Part shown: positions 1-13,809 of the stretch, in pieces
Numbering within the stretch: the stretch's first letter is position 1
Layout of the letters: the number at the start of each line of letters is the position of its first letter
Assembly (NCBI GenBank): GCA_018881555.1
Contig: JACAXG010000203.1
Span: forward strand, 310,001 to 374,000
DNA: 64,000 nt
Direction of reading: 5' to 3'
Source: Amblyornis subalaris
Taxonomy: Eukaryota > Chordata > Aves > Passeriformes > Ptilonorhynchidae
Position numbers and translations under genes: made by a program
The notes under the pieces: generated by a model
Told to the model about the DNA's origin: nothing
Seen by the model: only the letters and a program-made list of their open reading frames with translations
Database searches by the model: none

Positions 1-739
1 GTCATTTGAATCAACCACAATTACACAGTTATTTCAGAGCATTAATGTAAACATGACCCAGCCCAAAACAGCATCCAGTGGGAGTGATGAGACCCAGGAT
101 AATCCTAAATACATGCAGCCTGCCACTACGCATACAGGACTAAAGAGACTTTTACTTCACTCATTCTTAATTTATTATTTGTGCNGCTAGCAACAGAATG
201 TTGCCAAGGCGTCAATTATGTTTCATTTTATAAATCAAACTAATTGAGAACCAGATGCAATCTGAGTGAAAAAGATCTGAGGTCAGTGTTGTGCACCATA
301 TGTACGACAGTGCTTACTCATGATGAGGGAATGGATTGGACAGCTGTGAATTTTCCTGCTGGAGGAGTTTCATCAAGCTCAGTAGTGGAACGTACTTAGC
401 TCTCTTCTTCCAGTTTATTGCATTAATTTCATAATGAAACTAAAGAAGAGGGAGCAACACTGCCATGACTTTAAGTAGGGGATAAAAGCTTGTGAAAACA
501 AAACAGGAGAGGAAAAGAATTTGGTCAGTAAATTAGCATGAAAATCTATCTGGTTTAGTAATAACATGGAATTTGCATGAAGGAAATAGCAGAGAAGAAC
601 AAATTGAGTCTTCAGTTAGACTTAATTTCAGACACATAATGGGAAAATAGACATTAAATCAGGGTCTCAAAAGTGAAATGCTTAGCAGGCAGAAAGGTGG
701 TGCTCTTAATGAGTGCAAAACTTNTCCACTAACAGTTAG

Positions 740-1014
740 ATCTGCAGTGCCAGCTCCCTGGAATTTGTCAATGGGCGGGAACTGAGCCCAGGGAGTTCCC
801 CTGCACAGGAGGCAGAACTTCTGCCCTGGGCAGGGCCCAAGCCCCGGACAGATTGTGCAGAGAGGCTGGGGAGTCTCCTCCCTGGGAATATTCTAGAGCT
901 GTTGGGCACAATACTGTGCCCTGTGCTCTGGGATGGCCCTGCTGGAGCAGGNAGGTGGCACCAGAGGAGCCTCTGTGGGCCCTTCCAGCCTGACCCATCC
1001 TGGGATTCTGTGAA
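740..1014 (+). mobile_element. CR1 LINE 3' fragment
   Basis: GC-rich block with the CR1 3' layout: a GCAGAGAGGCTGGGGAGTCT segment, a gapped 'gcc ctg ctg gag cagg' segment, then a terminal GGGCCCTTCCAGCC...GGATTCTGTGA tip. The sense orientation is +, with the 3' end near 1014. The match is diverged from the classical consensus, and the first 60 bases are assigned with less confidence. The open frames here on the - strand are by-products of the repeat. Confidence 0.7.
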
Positions 1015-1553
1015 ACATTGCTCCACCAGCCTTTTAATTTTCAAATGTTCAAATGTTCCCTAATTGCTCTAAAAACACAACTCTTTAAAAACTCACAGCA
1101 CCCATGATTATGATATTCTAGGACTTCAGAAGTATTTCACAGTAGTATTTATAGCTAAGTGAATATATAATATTTGGAGAGAAATTTCCAGATTTTTAAT
1201 CAGCTACCTTCTGAAAGAGTTAAGAGATTTCTAAGTACCACTTCTGGCTTGATGGGTACATCTAATTCCTCCAGGTTTTCTGCAAGAAACAATNTCTGTA
1301 GTGGAAATGTTCATGAACAATGCACTATGTTTGATTTCCTGTAAATGGGTCTAATTCACTGAGTAGGAGGAATGATGTCCTGGGGCCAAAGGTTCTGGTA
1401 GAGCCTCTGCACTTTCACCACCTCAATATATTACCCAAGAGTCATATTAGATCTAAGAAATTCCTCTCTGTTTTCACCTCATTTTTAACTTTTGTTGTGA
1501 GTATTGGATTTTCTCCCTAAGTACTTGATTGGTAAAATATGGCACAAGGTTTG

Positions 1554-1655
1554 TTTTCTCTTTCTTTCTCTCTCTCTTTCTCTTTCTTTCTTTCTTTCTT
1601 TTCCTTCCTTCCTTCCTTCCTTCCTTCCTTCCTTCCTTCTCTTTTTTTCTTTTCC
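1554..1655 (+). repeat. Polypyrimidine microsatellite (TTTC/TTCC)n
   Basis: An unbroken run of 102 pyrimidines made of CTTT, CT and CCTT blocks; the other strand is all purine. Such mirror-like tracts can form triplex (H-DNA) structures and are length-variable. The 69-70 aa frames that cross it, on both strands, are low-complexity artefacts. Confidence 0.95.
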
Positions 1656-4600
1656 ACCTTGTAAATTTATTGGTTGCTCTCATTGTGGAATATTTCTTTG
1701 TTTTGTCATATCCTAAATACAGACTGTCGAGGGGAATTAATTTATTAGTTGCTCTAATTGCACTTTTGCCGATTAATGAGAAACTAGATAGGAGTCTGNT
1801 TTAAAACTTCCAGTTGCAGTAAAGTTTAAAAGACCACCAATACTCTTCTACAAGAGGAAGACTAAACAGGCTAAAACTGAAAACAATTTAAGCAGGAATC
1901 ATCACATATTAACTGTTAATTTTTCCTTTGATTACGGAAAATCTCTTTTTGTCATTATATCAGACTATTTGCACATGGATGCTCCACTAAAAATAGAAGG
2001 TATTAATTTTTCACACTTAGCCTTAAGGCTTATCTGATAAACCATTACACAACTGATATTATAATGTGAATTAAAAAAGGCTAAGATCATGTTCCAGTTT
2101 GCATCTTGTTTTGAAACAATTCCGCGAGTGGTGTACACAAGGAAGGNGTTACTGTTGGAACCACAGTCATTCTCCCTACGAGGTGGCCATGACATTGAAC
2201 TCTGTGTCTCTGCATTCTCCTCAACCTGTCTGGTCACATTTACTCCATATTTCATATGGAATAAGTTTATATTTTATAGTTTATATTTTACATACCCTTT
2301 TATTTCCTCTTTACTCGTTTTGAGGAAGTGACTGTTTAAGAAGAGGTTGTATCTATCTCTCAGAGCAAATATAGAACTGACACATTGAAGGAAACATGAA
2401 ATTTTCAATGATTTTTACCACAGCTTCTGACATGAAGCTTTAGAGAATAAGGGAGACAAAGCTTTCATTCAGNTGGTTGGGTTTTTTTTACCACTTAGGT
2501 TATTTTCCCATCAACTCCTGATCTGGTAATTTTTATGGGTGATCTTGTTGTAAAATATGTCACTTTGTTGGTCTTCATTTAATTCTGTCTAATTAGGATG
2601 TGTTTTATTTGGCAAGCATCCAGTAATTAGTGATATATTTATGTAATTATTAGCATGTAATATTTATATAATAAATATGCCTAGAAGGCAATCCATTCAG
2701 AGGGCAGGGAAGAGGTAGAATACATGATTTCGCTGAACGCAAAGATCTTACACGCTGAGCCAAATGCGGAAAATAAATGAAATGCATAAGTTGACCTGTC
2801 TAGTCTGGGGAGAGAGTTTGCATATCCTAAAATGATAGGATGTGCACACTTGGTAATCAGCACTGATTAGAGAGGGAGTGAAGATGGGCCCCTGTTTGAA
2901 GTGAGATAATAAGCCAGCTTGTTAGGGAGAGATAAATAGAACTTGAAGAAAAGGAGCAGATGTCTGCTTGATGGCGCTGAAGAGGAAGAGCTCGTGGGGT
3001 CCTCCGAAGGTAACTGATGGATGCGGAGCCGGATTACAGGGAATCGGGAAAGCAGTGGGAGCTGTCTGCCCGTGTTCAGAGAGCAAAGTCAGATCCCCCA
3101 GCCTGGCCTGACCACCTGTGGGCTCANACAAGCAAACTTCATTTCTGCTGTAGGCTGAGGACTGGGGGCTTTCTTGAGCAGCAACTGTAACACTGCAGTN
3201 CTGGGGTTTTTTGTACATCTGACTCTGTAATAAGAGATAAGTCAGGAATAAAGTCCTCTTGGCGGAGTTTTGAATAGAGATTGGCATTGAAGTCATAAAC
3301 CTTAAAAGGAATATCAGCAGTAATCTCCAAAGGCTGATGGAAGTTCTCTGTTCTGTTCTAAGAATGTTGGACTGTCTTGAACGCGAACACTGAATTTTTT
3401 CTTCAATTTTTAGAATGCAACNAATGACATAACATTTTCACATTGCTTTCATAAACACACATAAAACTTGGTTTTGTTTGTGTTGTGTTATGAAACTTTC
3501 ATTCAGNCTAACCTAAAACTGAAGCTGAAGTCTAGGTTATTGGAAACAATAAAAAATAAAATAAAACTGCTTCATGTAGCTTTTTTGAACGTGTCGCTCC
3601 CTAACCTTGCTTAGCTCTGTCCTGTCACTTTCTGTAACATTTTCATCCATTATATGTGACCCTCCTGTAAACTATGCAGTGTTCCCCCAGCGAAGATTAA
3701 GACCCTGTGATCTCAGAGCACTCGACAGGAGCGGTGTTTTTTTGATGGAGGAATTGTTCTGGAGTTTGGAGCAGTTTTGTTTAGCTTGGCTCTGGGTTTC
3801 CTGGATGAATTTGGACAAGTCATTTAATCACTGCGCTGCTGCTGTGCCACACAAACACCACAGAGCTATGAGCAGTTCTGTAGGTGTTGGTAAAGACTGA
3901 GATTTTCAGGAGAGCTCCAAGGGGTCTCTTTGGATTCTTCTGAAAGCCTCAGGTAGGAAACATGNAGGAGTGACTTGTCAGCTCAGGAGAGGAGATGGTG
4001 CAGCCCAGTCTGATGGCAGCTGTAGCTAGGGCACTGTGGTATCTTTGCTACAAGCTGCAAAATTAAATAGAGAGGGAGGTAGTTTAGACTGTTCTCCACC
4101 AGACATCTCCTTCTNTATCATCTTTATCTATTCCACATTTCACAGCTTTTATCTTTGTACTAATATTTGCTATTCTTAAATGAGAAAAAAAATTATAGCA
4201 AATCAACTTTTTCTTGTTTTGTGCCTTTCTTCTGCTAACACGCAAGATCAAAAGATGTAGTTGCTAAAAACTTTATCGACTTCTAATACAGCCTGTCTAG
4301 CAGCACCACTTGCTTCAAAAATTTATATATAGAACTTAGCTTTTTCTAAACTAAAATTATCTCTCTTAAATATTTTTTCTTTTCTTTTTTTCCAGTAAAG
4401 AAACATAACTTTCTCAAAGTATCTGCTGGTTTTTTTCTGCTCACCTTTCTGACTTTATCTGTTTTTTCCTTCATGATCACAGAGGTCTTTTTGGCATGTT
4501 GAGCTGTATTTTCCTTTGCCAGTAGAATCCCTATCTCTTCTAATATTTTTATGGGATCACGCTTTGTATTTTTATTGCAGCTTCTGCCTGTACACTTCAC

Positions 4601-4807
4601 TTGTATTTTATCAGACTCTTCGTCGCAAATTAGAAGACAACAAGGAACCATTTGCAAGGTGTTCTCTTAGCATACAGNTTCTTTATATATTTATACCTCA
4701 CAGCTTCTCTTGTTGGGATGAAGAGAAGGAATGAGTAAGATGTCTTTTGCTTTGTCACAGTTATATTTCAATTGTGAAGAACAAATGTTTTGCCATTTTT
4801 AGAACTT

Positions 4808-4926
4808 CCGTCCTTGGAGATATTCAGAAGCACCTGGACAAGGCCCTTGGCTCTAGGTAGCTGTGGTGAGCAAAGATTGGACCGGGTGACCTCTGGAGGT
4901 CCCTTCCTACCTCACTCATCCTGTGA
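4808..4926 (+). mobile_element. Old CR1 LINE 3' end
   Basis: Reads CTTGGAGATATTCAGAAGC, ACCTGGACAAGGCCCTTGGC, then TGACCTCTGGAGGTCCCTTC and a CATCCTGTGATGAG tip. This is the order of a CR1 3' end in + orientation. Divergence and loss of the repeated 8-bp tip suggest an old, 5'-truncated copy inside the CDH8 intron. Confidence 0.85.
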
Positions 4927-7742
4927 TGAGAACTCTTACAATAACTTCTGAACTGATGCTGTAGTTTGCAGATATTCACCAATATTAGCNCTGACTTTGT
5001 GATATCTCTGCAGTGGTGAGGCAGAATTGAAATGCTGACATCTTTCCCTGGCTCCTTCTCTCCGGGTTTTGTGTTGTGTCACGCAATGTGCAGAGCAGAG
5101 TGAGGGTCTTGCAGTACAGCCCAGCCTTGCAATCTAAGTTCAGATGCATGGGTGTTCCTGCTTTGATTCTCCATAATCCAGTGTGTATCCCAGTTTGGAA
5201 CTTGNAGCTCTTCCAAGTTTTCTCCCTGTGATGTTTCCATGCTGTGCAGAAGCGTTCAAAGAGCATCTGGGATGTTTCATTTGAAAACTTTATACAAATC
5301 TCTTCCACCCTATAGATGGGTAATTGTTTTTTAGACTTACTGAAATTCCTTCTCTGGATGCCTTCTGCTCTTCCCTGCATTTCAAATGGCCATTAGTTTT
5401 CCCCCTGGGAGACACATCCTGGGTGAGAGGTGTGCCTGTAATAAGGCACTGTGTGAATACTTTGGGTGTGAGACAGAGGTATAAATTACTGCCATTAATG
5501 GCCTGACGATAACAAATTGTTATTGTTATGTGTAATCTGCATATCAGAATGTCTTCCCAAAGTCATTATCATGCTGCCTGTGTGCCCAGGGGCAATGTTA
5601 CACCATAGCATTTCGGTCTTTCAAATTACAAAAAGCTAATATAACTCTTGATGACATTTACAAAAATGTATAATGGCACTCCTTTCAGTGCTCTCACAGA
5701 AATTATTCTCGGGGAACTTAAAGGCAGTTCTGGGTGTATAAGAACTGCGGGATCTGGCACTTTTTACAATCAAAGCCACATTTTTTTTGTTCAGTGGCAT
5801 CAGCTCCAGAAAATGTTAAGTCAGAATTGTTTTTAATTTATTTTCTGACTTAAAATGCCCCAGCCGATGTAAGTTGTATTTAACTTTCAATGCTCTTTGG
5901 CAGAGAGTATACATTCTAAATTTCTTTTCATAGGAAGTTGTTATGTCAGAGTTATAAACCTCTGAAAATTGGCATTTTGTAATGGAAGTGCTGACAAGAC
6001 CTTTATTACACCAGTACAAATAGGCAGCATTCCAATAAATGCTGGTTGCTGTTTTTATAGTCTGGGGGTTGCTTTGTGCTACTGTATTTCAAAGTGAACA
6101 TTATGCAAAAAGTAAGTGACATAATAGAAATACACTGCTATGGCTGGAATTTGGCTCTTACTGTTATAACAAAACTTCAGTATGGTTGATAGGTCTGTTT
6201 CCACATTTAGTTTTTAAGGACTGGTATATGATTTACTGGTAAATTGTTNTAAATCCTTACCAAGTGCCTGTATACATTCACCACAGAACTGGAACGGAAA
6301 AGAGGATTATCATGGCATGGAGAGGTGGATGTTAAGTTTCTTAAATGCCAAGAGCACATCACATTTAAAACCAAAAGGTTCCTACTTGGGTTTTATGTTT
6401 CTTACTGTGAAATTCATAGTTTACATTCTAGAAAGAATCACTTCAAACATCCATGATTGTCTTCGTAGCCATGAAGTCTGTGAACTTTTCCAGACGTAGA
6501 AGTCACTGATGTAAGAATTGGAGGATGNGTGTGAAGTGAGGAAAGTGAAGAACATGGGAGGGAATTCGTGGAGCTTTTCCATCCCCTCCCAAAAGCACTA
6601 TGAATTTCACTGAACCTGANTGAGATTTAGCTTTACACAGAAGAGAACATGAAGTCAGTGTAATGTTTAAAGCTCTACATGTCGCTGTGACCTGAGGGGC
6701 TCAGATACCTGTCTGTCACCAGCCTCTCCTCCCACACTGCATTTGTAAGTATGTATCCATAGAAAGATTAGGAATCCATCATCCCTCAAGAGAAAAACAG
6801 ATGGCACAGCCTTGGGATATCTTGGTTTTTTTATTTATCCTTGCAGCATTTTTGTTGGAATCTGGTAATACAGGGCCGGAAAGTTCTTGGTTCAAATGCA
6901 AAATGTAGCCATTATTTTATCAAAGCACCGTAAAACACAGGATTACTTTCTGAAACTTTTTTGGTTAAAATAACAAGAGAATAGAATTAACTAGAATATG
7001 TAGATTTCAAAAATGATCCATCAGTCTATGCAAATTGCTGTGTTAATAATGTATTTTTAATGCTGAGCACATTTGACAGCCATTTCATCTCTCTTTCTAA
7101 ACCGGAGCTTGGCAACNTGCATTAATTCTTACACTTTACAGATGTACCACTCAGTGCACATGCCATGTAGTGATGTGATCCGAATAAAGTAAAGCATGTC
7201 AAAGCAGTGGCATTATTAGTAAACAGCTTTGTGACTGCCTTCTGGAATGCAGAACNGAAAAGCGAGAGGCAAAACATCTCTTACATCTTCGCTGACATGG
7301 ATTTGCTTCCCGTNGTGGGAGTGGCGATCCTGACTGCCAGCAGGGGTTTGGAGGAGATAAATGGACAAAGCAGAGCAGGTGAGACTCAGTCAGGTGTGTT
7401 GGGTGCAGTCGAGGCGATGTGGAGCTCAAACAGACCCAGAACNCAAAGTCTCCTGCTTCGACTAGCTCTGTGTGTCTGTAAATTAAAAAGAGAGAGAGGT
7501 ACTATGTCCTAATTATTTCTCTACCCCGTTAACAATAAAACTGCTATGATTTCAGACTCAGTGCGTGCTTCTACATCATTATTTCTTCAGCAGGGATTTT
7601 CTGTCCTTTCTTCAATGAGTTAAAAAACCAAGGTACAAAATACAAGAGTTGCTGCTAGACTGCAAGGGACCATATAGTTACGTTTGATTATAGCTCTGCT
7701 GGCCTAAAGGTCAAAGGAAAGTTTTAGAATACTTAAGAGACA

Positions 7743-7826
7743 ATTATCTAAAGTTCAGACTTTTCCAAAGGAATAGAACTAGAAATTATACAGACTATTA
7801 TCTAAAGTTCACATTTTTCAAAGGAA
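7743..7826 (+). repeat. Imperfect tandem duplication, 54-bp offset
   Basis: The block starting ATTATCTAAAGTTCA at 7743 recurs at 7797 with a few changes and a missing C. Each copy keeps about 30 matching bases (ATTATCTAAAGTTC, then TTTTCCAAAGGAA-like). It appears to be a simple local duplication in the intron; no function is visible. Confidence 0.85.
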
Positions 7827-10800
7827 AAAGGTAGGAGGAAATGCTTATTCATCATTACTTTGCTGTTAATTTGTCTGGCTTTTTTTTCCCTTCTGTCAAG
7901 AATTTATTTACTACAAGTTCTGTGTTACACAGTAGTACTGACATAATTATTCCCCTTTCCAAGCAATTTTAACATATGAGAATGATGTATACATGATTAA
8001 ATATTACTTTGCTCATGATTCAAAATTCCCAGCAGTACTTTTTATTTCTGCAAAGGACTACATGGAAATGTGTTTAGGTTGCTTTATTCATTAGTTGATT
8101 CAGCTGTTCAATTCTGGCATAAACTATTATTATTTAAGCCAACTGATACCAAATATGTGACATTTTCCAATTATTCTTCTACCAATACATTTTCTCAGAA
8201 GAAATACTTTTTTTTGCCTGTGCTCTTATTGGTGTTTTAAGGGATTGCAGAAAGTCCAGGTCTAGAAAAAACCCAAAATCATGCAAGTGTTTGTTAATTT
8301 TTCATAGAAATGTTTTTTGAATAGCCATTAAATATGCCAGTGTGGAATGCAACTTGCTGTGGGGCAGGGGAGACAGTTTGATCAGTCAGCTGAATTCTTA
8401 CAGCACAAAAACTTTTTTCTTTTGAACCTGGTGTCTGCTATCAAATTTGATAGCAGTCATCAATCTGCTTTTTTGAAGGCATCACAAATTTTTGACGTTT
8501 ATGAAAAGCAGGTCAGTTTGAAATACCTGTGGATGCTTCGGTGCCCATATGGTTTGCCCATCATAAATCAGAAAAAATATAGTGTAAAAATGGCCTCTTT
8601 TTATTTTCAGGTGATTTTTTGTAAGCCTTCCATTTGAACAGAACATTTATGCCTTTACCATACAGAATAGGCAAAGGGTCCTTTTTCTTCTAAACTGCTG
8701 CTCAAGAGGATTTTGTTTGAGACAGTCCTCAAGGAAGGCCTAGCACATGTGTTAGATTACACATGACACAGTTGTGTGTATATATATTAATATGCATGCA
8801 TATATAAGTTATCATAAAAATGTATTTGGTGTGCATAAATACACCCATGCTGAAAACACTAGGTTTAATCATGAAAAAAGATTGTTATAGCAATGCTAAT
8901 CAACAAATAGATTATTTTTTTCAGCTACTAACTTGGCAATTCATAACATACAAACTCACAATTGTATCCTTTTAATCAAGTATTCTTTTAAAATGTGTTT
9001 CAGCCTAAGGCAGAAATGAAAAAAAAAAAAAGCTGTCTTAAATGGATGTTTCTTATAAAGCATTCTAGCAGCATGCTCTTGGAAGCAGGAAAGTGATGCT
9101 TCCAACTTGTACTAAAGTGGGGTCTGAAACAAATCAGTTTTTCGGCTCAGGGCCCATTTCCGAGCATTGTTCTCCTACAAGGTGAACATGACTGAGGCTG
9201 TGCTTGGAGTTAGCACTTCTGGGTCTGGTGCAGGATCAGAAAGGAGCTCGTGGCTGTTCTTTCCCAGGGATTTTGTAATTGCAAAAATAAAGAAGAGAGA
9301 TTTCAAAACAATTGACTTAGAAAGATANCACATGTGGGACTATGGGTAGTGACTTGTTGGGGCGCATGCACTGGGTTTGTTTCTGCAGTGCAATCCTGTC
9401 GATCTAAATAGGTGTTATTTGTAAATCTTTTCATAGAAAGCAGGTATTATTGAGAAAATATTCAAAAGAATAATGATTAAGGTGTGGCTTGGAGCTCATG
9501 GAGTNCATACAGAGACTTTTTGAGAGACCTCTGTGTCTCTTGACAACTTTATTTTGTGCCAGGCTCTGAAAAGATTGGAATCTTCCCTATAGTCTACCAA
9601 TTCTCTGTCACTAGGTTTGAATTCTGAAGAAAAACAAAATACCAGTGTTAGTAAAGATCTTTTAAAAACCTGTGTTTGACATGGTAAGGTCTCCAGTACT
9701 GAATATTAACTATTACAGAAGACATGTGCATATTAATTATGGTTATTAATGCTTATGCCAAGCTGAAATGGCATCAGCATTCTCTTGANTGTTGTCTTCT
9801 AGTGCCTTTGCAGATGGTTGCTACATGTTCTAGAGCTCACATTTCTTCAAATGTCACATGCTCTGGTTTTCTGCCTGTGTTTTGGTAGTTTCCACTGAAA
9901 CCTTGATGATAATAATTTAATTGCTCAGTTATTTCAAGTTCGGGGTTTTTATTTAAGAATAGATGCTACTTACGAACGAAGGANGGAAATGAATGAGCTG
10001 TCCTTGTCTTTCCCTTATCATAAAAAGCAGGAAATGTCACCATAAGGATATTCTTGCTGCTCTTCTACTTGTGTCAAAGGACTCTGTTTTACAGAGAATC
10101 TGTTTGAGATTTTTTAAAAGTGCACAAAAAGATAGCTCTAATAAACATGAAGAAACANATATTTCTGTCATTCTGGTGTTTCCAGCTCTACAGTTTCCAA
10201 TTAAAATTCTTTCTTCATATAAGTAATATATCTAGCATAGATAACAACTTCTGCCACAAAGTCCTTAATACCATTAATTATTTGATCTTTCTGAGGACGT
10301 TATAAAAGGGACAGCAAAAGAAAGACAGAGTTCTGTAGGTGTAAGGTTGCACAGCAGGGAACTCCACTGATCTCAGCATATTAGAGACTGCAAGGAAATT
10401 AAAGAATTGCTATAATNCGTGCAGAGAAAATGACATTAGGATGCAAACTGCTTCTGATTTTTATTGTCTGGCTTAAAATTGCAGCATGCATTCTTACACA
10501 AAGTGGGAGATGAAGGAGTTGACTCCTGCCTGCTAATTTCACATCCTGATTGATGTCAATGCCATTAAAGTCACTCCTGTCCAGCAGTTCCAGAANTAGC
10601 TTTGTATTTACATTTTCTCAAAAATCTTTCATCCAAGAGCCTCAAAAGAGATCTGGGAGTCTTGAGAGCAGTTAGGGAATCTGCATAAAGCACTTGGCCC
10701 TGTGGTAATGGTTGTGGTTATGCAAACTACCTTTGTCTAGAAATCACACTGGACATCTTTTAAAGACCTTCTGCATTGTCATTCTTTGTTCCAGCAGCGA

Positions 10801-11866
10801 GGGAGATATTCCCAAAACAGNCTCTTTCATGGTTGTCTCAAAAATCTGCTTGTAAACTTCAGAAACTGAGAGTCAGGCAGTGAGCTGAGCTGGGGTTTGT
10901 TTCATGTTTAAAAAAGGCAAAAGTGAGCTCCAGCTCTGAGCCGGAGTTGTGTATTCCCAGAGCTGCGTTTCTCTGACCTGACACTGATGCTAAGACAGTT
11001 ATTAACATCCTGCACCATTCCTGAAGCCTGCAGGACTGAATGTAGCTCCTGGTCCATCCTGGGTAGTTGGTACATCACCAGGGAGAGGGCATTTCGTAGG
11101 ACTCAGGCATTTCCAAAACCTCTGGCCCTTCCCCCACGTAGAAGGGCACAGAATTCAGGGAGACTCGTTCTGATGGAGAATGTCAAAGGAGCTCCTGAGT
11201 GTGCCTCACTGACTGGAGGTTAAGCAGTGTCTCTCTTTGCCTGTGGCAGGTTTTCTCAGAGCTTTATGAACAGGGAGGTTTGGGGCTTTTCTCCATGTGA
11301 TTTTCCTTGTTTTGCTAAGAGTGACATGAATAAATGAAGGAGCTGAGCAGCGCTGTAAGGAAGGATCAGTGGGTTAATTGTGGAGATGNGTGGAAGACGA
11401 TTGTCCCCTCTCCTGCTGAGCACCTGCTGCTCAGGTAATTCATGCAGCAGTGCTGGAGGTTGTTCCTGGAGGAGATTCCTGCTGTTTTGTCAGCTACGGG
11501 AGAGGGGAATGTCCACAGAAAGGAGAAAGCAAATCAGATAAATTTGGTTTATTGCTGATCAGCTGCTAGGATTTATTTTCAAGTTCTAGGAACCAACTAC
11601 AAACAAAACAGCAATTAGGGAGTCGTTGGTCTTCACTCAAGAGCTCATCTCCAGCAACACCAAGGTATATTTATTTTAAGACATAGCAATGAAGGGGAAG
11701 GAATTTATTGCTCAACAAAATTCCTAAGTCAAAGGAGGACTTGCCACCCGCTGGCAAAACGATTTGGTCATTTCATTTTGCTTTTTCTATTGACTTCTTT
11801 TGCTTGCCAGTTTCTTTTCTTTCCAGGCACATCATGTTCACTTTCAGTCAAACACAGCAGTTTCTA

Positions 11867-11937
11867 ATAAAAAACAAGCAAACAAACAAACAAAAAAACA
11901 ACNAACAACAAAAANCCCAACCAAACAAGCCATCTGT
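11867..11937 (+). repeat. A-rich (CAAA)n tract
   Basis: Runs of CAAA and CAACAA with two Ns. It could be a simple repeat or the decayed tail of a retroposon, but no recognisable retroposon body lies upstream. Confidence 0.8.
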
Positions 11938-13533
11938 AAAAAGGAAAGGTTATTCTCATCTCCTTGTTTGGCATCTCTTCTGAATAGCACTGACTGTTCT
12001 GCCATTGCACCTTCTTTTGCACTCAAATAGCAGCTCAATATCCCAAATATCTTACATGTCTTTTGCTTTCTCTCATTCATTTCTTCTGAACTTGAATTGA
12101 TAACCATTACTGTACCAGGTGGTTTCTTACACTCAGCAGAGCTTCACTGATGGGCACTTTATTTTCTCCATCTCTCCTTCCTCTCACATTTTCTGCCCCC
12201 TTCTATTTGTCTCTTTAGAGTACATCCTTCCTTTTTTACTCAGTTGTACTCTGATCTTGCCTTATTAGAATTTTCTGCGCCAGACAGGATGGCAGTGAGT
12301 GTCTCAGGAGGATGGAAGGGATCTGAAGCTCTTCCCAACAAGTGCAGCTTCTCTATTTTTTTCCTTCCTAAAGCAGGTGCCTTCCTTCTTTTGCATATCT
12401 GTAAAGTGCAGGGCTGTTGGGCTCAGCATATCAATCCTCTCCTCCAGCTTGGGCAGAGAAGGACTGCACCAGGTTCACAGGAAGGAACAGGCTGTATCAG
12501 TACAGATTTTAGAGCACTGTGGAATATAACTGTAAAAGTCTCTGGAGTTCTGAATAAATGACTACAGATGTGACACTTCTGAGTGGGATTTGTCTCAAAG
12601 ACAGAAAGAGCTGGAAATCGAGCCCCACATAGTTCTTTTCTCTTTTGAAAGGTTAAAGCAAAAGGATTAAGGATGCAACTTATGCTGGGATATTTTTAAT
12701 TTTGAAGGAGAAATTCAATGGACANATGAATTTATTTTCCAGTATTTGAAAACAGAGAGGGGTGCTGAGGAGGAAAAGAAGGCTATCAGATTCAAAAATA
12801 GTACCTTTTACACATCACAATAGGTGTATTAGTCACTCTTACTTTGGTAAAGCTATGCACACCCATATTCAGGAAGACTGAGNTACAGGATTATTTTCCC
12901 AACATAACCTTCCCCTTTTTTCCCTGCAGAGAACAAGGATGGCACTGGCAGTGGTTTAACTTGCACACGTGCATTAACATCTCTGACACGCTCAGCCAAG
13001 GAGGAGGAGTGCAGGGTTTGCTCACTTCTAAGTGTGTGTTAATTATTNACTTCAAACACACATGACTTTTGCACTGCAGCACGGTGGCACATGTGACACT
13101 GGGAGTCATCAGGGACTTTGGGCCTATTTGAGTTGTCAGAATTCTTAAGAGCTTATACCTGAAATTTGTCTTCAGTAAACACATATGCTTCCTTTCATTT
13201 TAAAAAGGGCANAAGGAAGGACTAGACTATTTATTTAGCTCCAGGGTGCCATCAGTTTTGATGTGACTGTTTCCAACTTGAATAGATAAAAACTCAGGAT
13301 TCCTGGGGAAAAAAAAAATCGTTAGGAATACTTTTTGTTCTGCAAAGTGATCATATTTATTCTGCTTTATGAAGTAGTTAATTTTTAGATTGATCTTCAT
13401 GTGTTGCATACTCTAAATGTATGAAAAATGCTGAAATGGAAACATCATCTGCAATATAAATTATAGTGAGAACCTCTCTATAGGCCAAGGCAGTGTGATT
13501 GGTAGGTGATTCTGCTGTGCAAGGAATAGAAAA

Positions 13534-13581
13534 TTATAGAATCACAGAATGTTTGGGTTGGAAGGGACCTGATCTTCAGAA
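13534..13581 (-). mobile_element. CR1 LINE 3' tip
   Basis: About 48 bp matching the antisense of the CR1 tip: TTATAGAATCACAGAATG, TTTGGGTTGGAAGGGACC, TGATCTTCAGAAG. The copy is therefore on the - strand and is extremely 5'-truncated. Confidence 0.85.
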
Positions 13582-13783
13582 GAAGCCTCTTGTCATATGA
13601 GCACGCCCNGTGTTTCCTTTCCTTCCATGGAATGACATTTAGCATTGCGTGTGCCCATTTTATAGCATAAAATATCAGGAGGCTTTCTTCTGTTCCTGAT
13701 GCACCAGGAAAATGAACCGTAACTCCTTCTTCCAAAGAACATGTGCAGCTTTATTTTTAAATTGTCATTGGATCCTGCAGCAG

Positions 13784-13809
13784 CACACACACACACACAT
13801 ACACACACA
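13784..13809 (+). repeat. (CA)n microsatellite
   Basis: A CA dinucleotide run interrupted by one T. It lies within the CDH8 intron and is probably polymorphic in length. Confidence 0.95.
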
